A DNA stretch of 64,000 nt from Streptomyces coelicoflavus (GCF_003112555.1 NZ_BEWB01000006.1:434001-498000); one strand, 5' to 3'. Positions 16,301-29,465 are shown, counted from the first letter of the stretch. A program made the numbers and translations. Notes: generated by a model from the letters alone, not told the origin.

Positions 16301-16631
16301 CCCCCGCGCCCACCGCGGTGCCGGTGCCCGTGCCGAGCGCCACGTCGGCCACCACCGCGGCGACCGCCGCCACGGCGGCCACCAGCAGAGGCGTGCCGGC
16401 GCCCTCACGGGCGTACCGCTCGCGGAAGGTGAGCTGCCCGGCCGAGGCCTCGTCGAGGGCGTGGGTGTAGGCCGCGTACTCCTCGCCGGCCGTCCCCGCC
16501 ATCGCGTCCAGCGCCGCGCGGGCACGGGAGAGCAGCACGTTCCCGTCCGTGCGTCCGCCCGAGCGCCGTACCTCCTCCTCCACGGCCCGCCTGAGCAGCC
16601 CTTCGGCCTCCGCCCGATGACTGTCCCGCAT
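13323..16631 (-). CDS. Large STAND NTPase (NB-ARC type) with TPR-like repeats and Gly/Ser insert
   Basis: An 1102-residue signalling ATPase. Residues 1-100 are helical, with a hydrophobic, possibly membrane-associated segment at about 80-125 (LLVAAVAAVAAVVADVALG, then GVTVGVVGAAATVVKVVG). The NTPase domain has Walker A HGPPGSGRTT near residues 244-253 and Walker B VTVVLDD near 366, followed by GGLPLALRVAG, the NB-ARC GxP-type motif. Then a winged-helix region (SRYRLHDVVRAFAR) and, from about 600 to 1050, TPR-like repeats with the recurring pattern A-W-A/T-x-x-x-L-G-Q. A Gly/Ser/Thr-rich repeat (residues about 280-317) interrupts the ATPase. Related to AfsR-type regulators but without the SARP DNA-binding domain. 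No partner gene is adjacent. Confidence 0.85.
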   Translation of the reverse strand: MRDSHRAEAEGLLRRAVEEEVRRSGGRTDGNVLLSRARAALDAMAGTAGEEYAAYTHALDEASAGQLTFRERYAREGAGTPLLVAAVAAVAAVVADVALGTGTGTAVGAGVTVGVVGAAATVVKVVGAHVPAAHHRAGAVSQPGGPEQLRLQWLTALEVRGIRPFLDQQRMLAASTGPAKTGPKLRGADKSAAARGRSALEQSFGQLPVADGPFAGRRQEMARLRQWVQAARASTETKPTVVVLHGPPGSGRTTLAVRAVHELRDYFRGACLVDLRGDGSAAGGSGTGISGAGGSRSGGSGTGGSRTAGSGTGGSRTGGEAPLSTRDALLHLLNRLGAPREQLLFRERSSADQQVRRLSELYHQHLTGVPVTVVLDDASDPDQVRALVPERSDSLVLVTAREALRLPGDLPARVYDLPVEALDAAGAEELLGAAAEDASGPYDSESSEQIRQLCGGLPLALRVAGSSLGPRSPRALATDLGAYGPVEPVERALWLRYTDQSEPARRLLRRLALAGRTSLGAAAAAALLATDETEATRQLATLSRAGLIDHVRGSRYRLHDVVRAFARARLADEEEPGERTAAQERLIANYAELADSVLRLVDGNMSTRSNQFGQYGFTSLDEALRWLDDESSFITAALRHAEGVDQGTVLNLLGALCDYCLLRGDLYRLGEINELAQSVDQGLLVRSVQWRTGIAARQLGELDKARTTLASVVDLYRDAHHDAGAARALCSLGITLHHQGNLTDAAAKLQEALDLQAAPELATDRAWTLHALAAVQRDRARLAEALELLTESLVLHRAGESVHGQAWAHFQLGQLHLRMGDVPGAEADLRAALDLYGRTQDARGEAWALTQLARTRLVDGDALEAVDELRRAAARHRENEDARGQAWTVYYLGQALEETGDLDQSVRELERSRTMFSRMRDVYGLACARHHSARVTRDQRAAQTGSLRNSGFARQLLVDARADFQRIGVGHGEAWTCLELAVVDAGNARTPQALALCDEAAALFAGYGDRRGEDWARFLRCTLLPYAAPGGVEIGTAVAQEELTQLSRARHPARDTKLDDYVDAYQLLLERGVQLEAGWQAWRLGMVPGRQAREVMGVAVTA
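15680..15792. repeat. Degenerate 12-18 bp repeats inside the STAND NTPase gene
   Basis: Repeated units built on GAGCCGCCCG(T/A)(T/C)CCC encode the Gly-Ser-Thr-Arg-rich stretch (G-S-G-T-G-G-S-R-T type) between Walker A and Walker B of the STAND protein. Tandem in-frame units suggest expansion by slippage and a flexible linker of variable length. Confidence 0.75.
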
Positions 16632-17200
16632 GTCGCGCCCCCTCCGGCGGCATCGGTGTCCTGCCGGGTCGCCCCTGGCGCCCCGGTGACCCCGGGCGTC
16701 CCAGAGCCCTCCCGGCCCGTCCCCGGGTCCTTCCCCGGTTGTGCGTGGGTCAAGTGTCCTGCGGTGAGGAGACCCTGGGGAGGGGTGGTCGGCACCGGAT
16801 TCGCGCCTGTCCGTCTCCGGGCGGGGAAATTCAACGAATTCCTCTCTTGACCCGGGTGACCGGAGCCACTAATTTGCCAGGGAAGCAGACCCATGACTAC
16901 CGACAGGAGGCGATCGCGGATGTACACCAACTCCGATCTGAGTCGCCTCGCCCGCCGCACCGTGTGGGTTTCGGGCCGGGTCGCGCACGGCTGCTGACAC
17001 GCCGTTCCGCTGTGCCCTCGCGTGGCACATCTCGGGGTTTCCCCTTTCACCCCTCCTCCGCTTCACCTCTTCACGGCATGCCGCTGTCGCGTGCCGATGT
17101 GCGCCCGCTTTTCCTACGCGGCGCGTCCGAACAGAGAAAGCTGCCTGAAATTGGCGAACATGATGAATCGACGTGTCCCGAGTCGAAATGAAGGTCGGTC
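16632..17200. other. Long leader/promoter region between the STAND gene and xdhA
   Basis: 569 bp between divergent genes. The left 250 bp show nothing I can name. From 16893 it holds a possible leader peptide with a strong ribosome-binding site, then a small hairpin at about 17014-17032 (TGTGCC, 7 bases, GGCACA), then pyrimidine-rich DNA and an AT-richer stretch (GAAATTGGCGAACATGATG) before xdhA. The arrangement suggests regulated expression of the xanthine dehydrogenase operon. Confidence 0.5.
16920..16997 (+). CDS. Possible 25-residue leader peptide upstream of xdhA
   Basis: An ATG with a consensus AGGAGG nine bases upstream (16905-16910) opens a short frame beginning MYTNSDLSRLARRTVW and ending in His-Gly-Cys. 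An upstream in-frame ATG at 16893 would add nine residues. The strong ribosome-binding site in an otherwise non-coding leader 200 bp before the xanthine dehydrogenase operon is the main support. It could be an attenuation leader or a small protein; I do not recognise it. Confidence 0.35.
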   Translation: MYTNSDLSRLARRTVWVSGRVAHGC

Positions 17201-21111
<3,911 letters not shown>

Positions 21112-21112
21112 C

Positions 21113-21922
21113 ATGACGTGGGTCGCCGCGGTCGCGCGGTTGCGGGCACGCCGGGAGTCCGGCGTGCTGGTGACCGTCGCGACCGTGCGCGGCCACGCCC
21201 CGCGCGACGCCGGGGCCAAGCTCGTCGTGGGGCACACCGAGACGTGGGGCTCGATCGGCGGCGGCAACGTCGAGGCCGTGGCGATCGACCGGGCCCGCGA
21301 GATGATCACCGCGGCCAAGGCGGAACCGGAGCTGCTCGACTTCGCCCTGAACGACAAGGTGACCAACCAGCACGGCGTGCAGTGCTGCGGCGGCGCCGTC
21401 TCGGTGCTGCTGGAACCGCTGCCGGCGGTCCGGGCGGTGGCGATCTTCGGCGTCGGCCACGTCGGTCTCGAGCTGGCGCGCGTCCTGGCCCGCCAGGACC
21501 TCGACCTCCACCTCGTCGACAACCGCTCCGACATGCTCACCGAGGAGCGCCTCGGCGTGCTGGCGGACGCGGTGGCGCAGGTGCACACGCACCACACGCC
21601 GCTGCTGCCCGAGGAGGTCCTCGCACGGCTGCCGCGCGGCACCCACGTCCTGATCATGACCCACGACCACGCCGAGGACGCGGCCCTGTGCGACGCGGCC
21701 CTGCGCACGGACCACCTCGGGTCCATAGGACTCATCGGATCGGCGGCCAAGTGGGCCCGCTTCCGCAAGCGCCTCGCCACCGAGGGCGGCCACAACGAGG
21801 CCGTCATCGACCGGATCAAGACACCGATCGGGCTGGCCGACATCACCGGCAAGGAGCCCGCGACCATCGCCGTGAGCGTCGCGGCGGACCTGCTGCGCAC
21901 CTTCGAGGCCGACGGTCAGTGA
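21113..21922 (+). CDS. xdhC: Xanthine dehydrogenase accessory protein XdhC
   Basis: A 269-residue chaperone that binds molybdenum cofactor, promotes its sulfuration and inserts it into XdhB. The N-terminal XdhC/CoxI domain is recognisable by SGVLVTVATVRGHAPRDAGAK and GSIGGGNVE; an internal CCGG (QCCGGAVSVLLE) is the typical conserved motif. The C-terminal half has a Rossmann fold (VAIFGVGHVGLELARVL, then GSIGLIGSAAKWARFRKRL). A GTG at 21104 is an in-frame alternative start and would overlap xdhB by 8 bp. Last gene of the operon. Confidence 0.93.
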   Translation: MTWVAAVARLRARRESGVLVTVATVRGHAPRDAGAKLVVGHTETWGSIGGGNVEAVAIDRAREMITAAKAEPELLDFALNDKVTNQHGVQCCGGAVSVLLEPLPAVRAVAIFGVGHVGLELARVLARQDLDLHLVDNRSDMLTEERLGVLADAVAQVHTHHTPLLPEEVLARLPRGTHVLIMTHDHAEDAALCDAALRTDHLGSIGLIGSAAKWARFRKRLATEGGHNEAVIDRIKTPIGLADITGKEPATIAVSVAADLLRTFEADGQ

Positions 21923-22113
21923 CCCGAAGAGGCCGCGGCAGGCCTTTGTAGGAGTCTACGAACCGTCGGTCGCAGCCCGTCCGTAGTTCATGTTTTCGGC
22001 CCCTGGCCGGGTCTCGTCGCCGAGCTGTGTACTGCTCCTACGCCTCCTCCCCTCGAAGCGCCCCGGCCCGCACGCCGTCCTCCCGCACGCCGCATGCCCA
22101 AGAAGGAGCACGC

Positions 22114-22617
22114 ATGACCACCGACACCCTCGAGACCGGCATCCGCGAGTTCGAGCGCGCCTGGATGGACAAGGCCATCGAGCTGGCCACCACCAGCGTC
22201 CAGAACGGCGGCGGCCCCTTCGGCGCCCTCATCGCCCGGGGCGACGAGATCATCGCCCTCGGCAACAACCAGGTCACCGCGGGCCTCGACCCCACCGCCC
22301 ACGCCGAGGTCAGCGCCATCCGCGCCGCCTGCAAGGCGCTCGACACGTTCAGCCTGGAGGGCTGCACCCTCGTCACGTCCTGCGAGCCCTGCCCGATGTG
22401 CCTGTCCTCGGCCCTGTGGGCCCGCGTCGACCGCCTCGTCTTCTCCGCCGACCGCCACGACGCCGCCGTGGCCGGCTTCGACGACCGCAAGTTCTACGAC
22501 CTGTTCGAGAAGCGGCCGCAGGCGAACTGGCCCATGACCGTGGAACACCTCGACCTGCCCCACCGCACCCAGCCGTTCGACGCCTGGATCGCCAAGACCG
22601 ACCGCGTCGACTACTGA
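22114..22617 (+). CDS. guaD: Guanine deaminase-type nucleoside/base deaminase
   Basis: A 167-residue zinc-dependent deaminase of the cytidine/deoxycytidylate deaminase superfamily, the small guanine deaminase type (GuaD of Bacillus). It would convert guanine to xanthine, the substrate of the xanthine dehydrogenase encoded just upstream. Zinc site: TAHAEVSAI with His63 and catalytic Glu65, and CEPCPMC with Cys93 and Cys96. The C-terminal swapped tail (KFYDLFEKRP and the end of the protein) also fits this group. AAGGAG lies six bases before the ATG at 22114; the upstream frame is not used. Similar folds include cytosine or tRNA adenosine deaminases, but purine context favours guanine. Confidence 0.85.
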   Translation: MTTDTLETGIREFERAWMDKAIELATTSVQNGGGPFGALIARGDEIIALGNNQVTAGLDPTAHAEVSAIRAACKALDTFSLEGCTLVTSCEPCPMCLSSALWARVDRLVFSADRHDAAVAGFDDRKFYDLFEKRPQANWPMTVEHLDLPHRTQPFDAWIAKTDRVDY

Positions 22618-22712
22618 GCAGAAGCCCCGACGGGACTCCGGCCGCCCCGTCCGTGCGCCCCCCCACCGTGGCGTACGGACGGGGCGGCGGCGCGTGCGCG
22701 AGGATGGGGGGC

Positions 22713-24755
<2,043 letters not shown>

Positions 24756-24765
24756 GGCGGCCCGC

Positions 24766-25494
24766 TCAGGCGTCCCGGGTGCCGCTCACGGCGCGCTCCA
24801 CGATCGCCTCCAGCTGCTCGTGGTGCGCGCCCCTCCAGTAGGCGCGTCCGCAGTCGGCGCACTGGGCGAAGACGTCGTACGACCGCCGCGTCCCGCCCTC
24901 GAGCTGCGCCGCGACCTCTTCCTTGGTGGCCGCCCGGAGCAGTCCGTTGCAGGCGGTGCACCGGGTCCACGGGAGCAGCTCGGGCCGGAACCGGTCCAGG
25001 ACCTCCTGGAGCTGTTCGTCGGGGCGGGTGCTGTAGACGTAGGCGCCGGTCCACAGCTCGCGGCGGCGCAGCAGACCGCGGTCGCGGCTGAGCATGACCC
25101 GCTTCTCGGCCGCCGACAGCGCGGCGAGCGCCGGGTCGCCGAGGTCCGTCGACTCGTACGCCGTGTCCACGCCGAGCAGCCGCAGCCGGCGGGCCAGGGT
25201 GCCCAGGTGCACGTCGAGCAGGAACCGCAGGGGAGCGCCGGGCACGCGCTGGGGGTGCCGGACGGGCCGTACGCGCACCGACTCGCCGCCCGCCGGGATG
25301 TGTCCGGGCGGGACCTCGCGGCCGTCGACGAGCAGGGCGCCGACCTCGGTGAGCGGAACGCCGAGGGACTCGACGAGGTGGCCGAGGGTGGAGACCCCGT
25401 CGGCGGCCGCACGGGCCACGCCGGCGGGGCGGGCGCGCGGGACGAACAGGTGCAGCTCGGGGGCGAACTCGACGCGGATCTCGGGACCGTTCAC
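24766..25494 (-). CDS. Mut7-C RNase-domain protein with N-terminal ubiquitin-like domain
   Basis: A 242-residue protein. Residues 1-85 form a ubiquitin-like beta-grasp domain (IRVEFAPELHLFVPR, LLVDGREVPPGH), the Mut7-C ubiquitin partner. From about residue 90 the PIN-like Mut7-C domain follows (FLLDVHLGTLARRLRLLGVD; MLSRDRGLL with acidic metal ligands), and it ends in a zinc ribbon: CTAC near 178-181 and CADC near 210-213, with GRAYWRGAH after it. The family is predicted to be RNase; substrate unknown. Convergent with the upstream YyaL gene (10-bp gap). Confidence 0.88.
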   Translation of the reverse strand: MNGPEIRVEFAPELHLFVPRARPAGVARAAADGVSTLGHLVESLGVPLTEVGALLVDGREVPPGHIPAGGESVRVRPVRHPQRVPGAPLRFLLDVHLGTLARRLRLLGVDTAYESTDLGDPALAALSAAEKRVMLSRDRGLLRRRELWTGAYVYSTRPDEQLQEVLDRFRPELLPWTRCTACNGLLRAATKEEVAAQLEGGTRRSYDVFAQCADCGRAYWRGAHHEQLEAIVERAVSGTRDA

Positions 25495-25555
25495 CCGGTC
25501 AGGATGCCACGGGGGCCGGGCCCGGAGCCCGGTCTTTCCGAGCAGGCGCGCGACC

Positions 25556-25742
25556 AGGGCCTGTCCGGCGGATCATGCCGCAGACGCGGGGCCGGGCACG
25601 CCCATCTGCGGCGTTGTCGTCGGTTGTCGACGCTTCGCGTCGACGCCCTCCTCCGCCTTGCAGCTGCACGCACCCGACCCCGCTCACCAGCGTCTACGAG
25701 GTGCCGCGTCTTACCTGCGACCTGATCCGCCGGACAGGCCCT
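25556..25742. mobile_element. MITE-like intergenic repeat with 20-bp perfect terminal inverted repeats
   Basis: AGGGCCTGTCCGGCGGATCA at 25556-25575 is repeated as its exact reverse complement at 25723-25742, enclosing 147 bp that contain a further stem (GTCGACGCTTCGCGTCGAC at about 25627-25645). No ORF is inside. From memory this pattern is a dispersed repeat seen in many Streptomyces genomes; it has the structure of a non-autonomous MITE. Its right end overlaps the TAG stop codon of the hemolysin III gene (25741-25743), so the element may have supplied or shaped that stop. Confidence 0.8.
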
Positions 25743-26445
25743 AGTACGCGACCAGCGAGATCCCCACGTAGTGGGCGATGAAGGCGGCCAGCGTGAAGGA
25801 GTGGAAGACCTCGTGGAAGCCGAACCAGCGGGGTGACGGGTTGGGGCGCTTGAGGCCGTAGATCACGCCGCCCGCGCTGTAGAGCAGGCCGCCGACGATC
25901 ACCAGGACCAGGACGGCGATGCCGCCGGCCCGCATGAACTCGGGCAGGTAGAAGACGGCCGCCCAGCCCATGGCGAGGTAGCAGGGGGTGTAGAGCCAGC
26001 GCGGGGCGCCGACCCAGAAGACCCGGAAGACGATGCCTGCCGCGGCGGCCGCCCAGATGCCCCACAGCAGCCACTCGCCCTTGGCGCCGGGCAGCAGCAG
26101 CATCGTGAGCGGGGTGTAGGTGCCCGCGATGATCAGGAAGATGTTGGCGTGGTCGAGACGGCGCAGGACGCCGTCCATGCGGGGGCTCCAGTCGCCCCGG
26201 TGGTAGAGCGCACTGACGCCGAACAGCAGGCAGGCCGTCAGGACGTAGACGCCGCAGGCTATGCGGGCCTCGGGCGACTCGGCGAGGGCGGTGAGCACCA
26301 GACCGGCGATCAGGACCGCCGGGAACATGCCGAGATGCAGCCAGCCGCGAAGCTTCGGCTTGACCGGGTGCGGGAGGGAGAGCGCTACAGGGCCGGGGCC
26401 GGCGGCCGGCGAGTCCTTGGGCGCGTCGGGGACGGACGCAGTCAT
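25741..26445 (-). CDS. Hemolysin III family membrane protein (PAQR/YqfA)
   Basis: A 234-residue integral membrane protein with seven predicted helices, the bacterial PAQR/hemolysin III type. Conserved polar residues lie in SALYHRGDWS (helix 2), DHANIFLIIAGTYTP (helix 3) and FHEVFHSFTLAAFIAHYVG at the C-terminus; the histidines, a serine and an aspartate are the putative metal-dependent hydrolase site of this superfamily. Its role in bacteria is not settled; the hemolysin name is historical. The long frame extends to 26664, but the ATG at 26445 gives the normal N-terminus. The stop codon lies in the terminal repeat of the MITE-like element. Confidence 0.88.
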   Translation of the reverse strand: MTASVPDAPKDSPAAGPGPVALSLPHPVKPKLRGWLHLGMFPAVLIAGLVLTALAESPEARIACGVYVLTACLLFGVSALYHRGDWSPRMDGVLRRLDHANIFLIIAGTYTPLTMLLLPGAKGEWLLWGIWAAAAAGIVFRVFWVGAPRWLYTPCYLAMGWAAVFYLPEFMRAGGIAVLVLVIVGGLLYSAGGVIYGLKRPNPSPRWFGFHEVFHSFTLAAFIAHYVGISLVAY

Positions 26446-26459
26446 GGGCGCATCGTACC

Positions 26460-26471
26460 TACGGTTCCGTA
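26460..26471. promoter_or_regulatory. Palindrome upstream of the hemolysin III gene
   Basis: TACGG TT CCGTA is a perfect 5-2-5 inverted repeat ending 15 bp before the ATG, within an AT-richer stretch. Its position over the probable promoter or 5' leader fits a repressor operator (TetR-like), which is inference only. Confidence 0.35.
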
Positions 26472-26731
26472 AGTTACGTATCAGTACGGACGTATGACGA
26501 ACGGCGAGTGGCCATCGTCTCACGGGGGGCCCGGCGCCGCACGCCCGGTTCGGGCACGTGGCGATCCTCACTCCGCTCAGGTGTGACGCCCTCTGGACAG
26601 ATGGGCGCTCGAGTCGGATGATCAAATGAGTGCGGTCGACACCGGATGAGCGCCCACGAGGCACACGTCACGCATCCGGGTCGCAGCCCCCACGGGGCCT
26701 CCAACAAAAAACCCCTCATTTAGGAGCAATC

Positions 26732-28573
26732 GTGGCGCGCGACATCGCGGCTCCCCCCGTCCCCACCAACCACCAGGAACTGATCTCGTGGGTCAACGAG
26801 ATCGCCGAACTGACCCAGCCGGACTCCGTGGTCTGGTGCGACGGATCCGAGGCCGAGTACGAGCGCCTGTGCGGGGAGCTCGTCGAGAAGGGCACCTTCC
26901 GCAAACTCGACCCGATCAAGCGCCCCAACTCCTACTACGCGGCCTCCGACCCCACCGACGTCGCGCGCGTCGAGGACCGGACCTTCATCTGCTCCGCCAA
27001 GGAGGAGGACGCCGGCCCGACCAACCACTGGAAGGACCCCGCCGAGATGCGGGAGATCTTCCGTGGTGACCAGGGCGAGGGCGGTCTGTTCCGCGGTTCC
27101 ATGCGGGGCCGGACCATGTACGTCGTGCCCTTCTGCATGGGCCCCCTCGGCTCCCCGCTCTCCGCGCTCGGCGTCGAGATCACCGACTCCGCCTACGTCG
27201 CGGCCTCCATGCGCACCATGACCCGCATGGGACAGCCCGTCCTGGACGAGCTGGGCGAGACGGGCTTCTTCGTCAAGGCCGTGCACTCCGTCGGCGCCCC
27301 GCTCGCCGAGGGCGAGGCGGACGTCCCGTGGCCCTGCAACAGCACCAAGTACATCTCGCACTTCCCCGAGGACCGCGAGATCTGGTCCTACGGCTCCGGC
27401 TACGGCGGCAACGCCCTGCTCGGCAAGAAGTGCTACGCCCTGCGCATCGCCTCCGTCATGGCCCGCGACGAGGGCTGGCTCGCCGAGCACATGCTGGTGC
27501 TGAAGCTGACGCCGCCCACCGGCGCGCCCAAGTACGTCGCCGCCGCCTTCCCGTCGGCCTGCGGCAAGACCAACCTCGCCATGCTGGAGCCCACGATCTC
27601 CGGCTGGACCGTGGAGACCATCGGCGACGACATCGCCTGGATGCGCTTCGGCGAGGACGGCCGCCTGTACGCCATCAACCCCGAGGCCGGCTTCTTCGGC
27701 GTCGCGCCCGGCACCGGTGAGCACACCAACGCCAACGCCATGAAGACGCTGTGGGGCAACTCGGTCTTCACCAACGTCGCCCTCACCGACGACGGCGACG
27801 TGTGGTGGGAGGGCATGACCGAGGAGACCCCGGCCCACCTGACCGACTGGAAGGGCAACGACTGGACGCCCGAGTCCGGCACGCCCGCCGCGCACCCCAA
27901 CGCCCGTTTCACCACGCCCGCCGCGCAGTGCCCGATCATCGCGCCGGAGTGGGAGGACCCCAAGGGCGTGCCGATCTCGGCGATCCTCTTCGGCGGGCGC
28001 CGCGCCAGCGCCGTACCGCTGGTCACCGAGTCCTTCGACTGGAACCACGGCGTCTTCCTCGGCGCCAACGTGGCCTCCGAGAAGACCGCCGCCGCCGAGG
28101 GCAAGGTCGGCGAGCTGCGCCGCGACCCCTTCGCCATGCTGCCGTTCTGCGGCTACAACATGGGCGACTACATGGGGCACTGGGTCGACGTGGGCAAGTC
28201 CGCCTCGCAGAGGGGGGACCAGTCCAAGCTGCCGAAGATCTACTACGTCAACTGGTTCCGCAAGGACGACGACGGCCGGTTCGTCTGGCCCGGCTTCGGC
28301 GAGAACGGCCGCGTCCTCAAGTGGATCGTGGAGCGCCTCGAGGGCAGGGCGGGCGGTGTCGAGACCCCGATCGGTGTGCTGCCGACCAAGGAGTCCCTCG
28401 ACACCGACGGCCTCGACCTGGCCGACGCCGACCTGGAGTTCCTGCTCAGTGTCGACAAGGAGGTGTGGCGCGAGGAGGCGGCGCTCGTCCCCGAGCACCT
28501 GAACACCTTCGGCGACCACACGCCGACCGAGCTGTGGGACCAGTACCGGGCGCTGGTGGAGCGCCTGGGCTGA
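26732..28573 (+). CDS. pckG: Phosphoenolpyruvate carboxykinase (GTP)
   Basis: A 613-residue GTP-dependent enzyme converting oxaloacetate to PEP and CO2, the entry to gluconeogenesis on acids and amino acids. Visible features: N-terminal CDGSEAEYERLC, the PCK-specific phosphate loop FPSACGKTNLAM near residues 272-283, metal-binding GDDIAWMRF, the FGGRRASAVPL segment, and WPGFGENGRVLKWI. The frame is open to 26630, but the GTG at 26732 is preceded by AGGAG and gives the standard N-terminus. Monocistronic; a strong hairpin lies 85 bp after the stop. Confidence 0.96.
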   Translation: MARDIAAPPVPTNHQELISWVNEIAELTQPDSVVWCDGSEAEYERLCGELVEKGTFRKLDPIKRPNSYYAASDPTDVARVEDRTFICSAKEEDAGPTNHWKDPAEMREIFRGDQGEGGLFRGSMRGRTMYVVPFCMGPLGSPLSALGVEITDSAYVAASMRTMTRMGQPVLDELGETGFFVKAVHSVGAPLAEGEADVPWPCNSTKYISHFPEDREIWSYGSGYGGNALLGKKCYALRIASVMARDEGWLAEHMLVLKLTPPTGAPKYVAAAFPSACGKTNLAMLEPTISGWTVETIGDDIAWMRFGEDGRLYAINPEAGFFGVAPGTGEHTNANAMKTLWGNSVFTNVALTDDGDVWWEGMTEETPAHLTDWKGNDWTPESGTPAAHPNARFTTPAAQCPIIAPEWEDPKGVPISAILFGGRRASAVPLVTESFDWNHGVFLGANVASEKTAAAEGKVGELRRDPFAMLPFCGYNMGDYMGHWVDVGKSASQRGDQSKLPKIYYVNWFRKDDDGRFVWPGFGENGRVLKWIVERLEGRAGGVETPIGVLPTKESLDTDGLDLADADLEFLLSVDKEVWREEAALVPEHLNTFGDHTPTELWDQYRALVERLG

Positions 28574-28657
28574 GCACCGTCCCCACTCAGCTCCGTGGCC
28601 GGTCCGACTAGCCCTGACCCGCGAAGTCGTCACGAAGGCCGGTCACGAGGGGATCTC

Positions 28658-28695
28658 CCCGCGCCCCAGTAGCTCAGCAGTACCCGGGGCGCGGG
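28658..28695 (+). terminator. Long GC hairpin downstream of pckG
   Basis: CCCGCGCCCC at 28658-28667 pairs perfectly with GGGGCGCGGG at 28686-28695 across an 18-base loop (10-bp stem). No T-tract follows, as is common in Streptomyces. It is the best terminator candidate for pckG. Confidence 0.55.
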
Positions 28696-28786
28696 AAGGT
28701 CCCGCTCGGGCCGGGTCACCGCACAACGGCGTGCGGAGGACCCGGCCCTTCGGCATTCCGGGCTTCCCTCTTCGCGCCGACAAGTA

Positions 28787-28854
28787 CGCGCCCCAAAGGG
28801 GCGCGGGGCTGTGTCGATGTGCGGCTCCGCCGCGTGGGCGCGACCAGCCACACG
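28787..28854. repeat. Streptomyces-type intergenic repeat with hairpin
   Basis: CGCGCCCC AAA GGGGCGCG (8-bp stem, 28787-28805) is followed by GGGCTGTGTCGATGTGCGG, CTCCGCCGCGTGGGCG and CGACCAGCCAC. From memory, this arrangement of a CCCC-GGGG hairpin plus GGCTGT, TGCGGCTCCGCCGC and GCGACCAGCCAC is a frequently recurring intergenic repeat in Streptomyces chromosomes. It may act as a transcription terminator; its dispersal mechanism is unknown to me. Confidence 0.6.
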
Positions 28855-28989
28855 CGACGGAAAGCCGCCAACCGGCAAGCGGTCCCACGGCGCCGCAGCG
28901 ACCCGCCAAGGCCACGCAGTGCATGGCACCCGGCCCGCGCGTCGCTGCGGGTGCGCGCGGGCCGGGGCCGTCCGAGGAGCCCGGTGGGC

Positions 28990-29412
28990 TCAGCGCGACG
29001 CGAGTTCGCGCGGTTCGAGGGTCGCGGCGTGCGCGTCCATGCGCTCGGCGGTGAGGATCGCCGCCGCCGTGTCGGCGCGGGAGGCCGCGACCACCAGGGC
29101 GCGGGCCGCCAGCGTGTGCGCCCGCCGGTGCAGGGCCGCCGGACACGCCTTCGGACGGGTGGCGGCCACCTCGAGCCGGGCCGGCGCCAGGCCTCCCCGC
29201 AGCCGGGTCACCTGCTCGGCGAGCCGGTCGGCGGCGGTGTCCAGGTCGGTCCCGGGCGCCAGCGCGCGCAGCTCGTCCGTGACGGTGAGCAGCGCGGCGA
29301 GATGGCCCGCGAGCTGGATGTCCAGCTCTTCGCCCCGGGACCGGTGGGGGAAGTCCGTGGTGCCGTCGGCCATCGTGCTGTGGACCGACTTGCTGCGGAT
29401 CGGCTCGTACAT
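28990..29412 (-). CDS. Hypothetical helical protein
   Basis: A 140-residue soluble, mostly helical, Ala-rich protein I do not recognise. Recurrent features are LDIQLAGHLAALLTVTDELRAL and a second helix pair (ALVVAASRADTAAAILTAER). No signal peptide, no membrane segment, no cysteine pair for metal binding. The ATG follows AGGAGG at good spacing. A 15-bp palindrome lies 39 bp upstream, so expression may be regulated. Confidence 0.65.
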   Translation of the reverse strand: MYEPIRSKSVHSTMADGTTDFPHRSRGEELDIQLAGHLAALLTVTDELRALAPGTDLDTAADRLAEQVTRLRGGLAPARLEVAATRPKACPAALHRRAHTLAARALVVAASRADTAAAILTAERMDAHAATLEPRELASR

Positions 29413-29450
29413 GGGATGGCCTCCTGAGTGCTTCAGGAAACCATCCTACA

Positions 29451-29465
29451 TTAGATCCAATCTAA
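29451..29465. promoter_or_regulatory. Palindrome TTAGATCCAATCTAA
   Basis: A perfect 6-3-6 inverted repeat in a locally AT-rich stretch, 39-53 bp upstream of the gene at 28990-29412 and 60 bp after the aminotransferase stop. The low GC content in a GC-rich genome suggests a promoter/operator for the 140-residue protein, possibly of MarR type. No regulator gene is adjacent. Confidence 0.5.

Larger units (their letters stand above)
28574..28989. other. Gene-free region after pckG
   Basis: 416 bp between convergent genes. It holds the hairpin at 28658-28695 and the dispersed-type repeat at 28787-28854, and nothing else I can name. ORFs across it are Arg/Pro/Ala shadow frames. Confidence 0.5.

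Noticed and set aside
28661..28700. tRNA-like start GCCCCAGTAGCTCAGCAG
   Set aside because: It resembles a tRNA acceptor/D-arm start, but the D-loop GG and anticodon and T-arm are absent and the bases lie in the loop of the 10-bp hairpin at 28658-28695. Treated as part of the hairpin.
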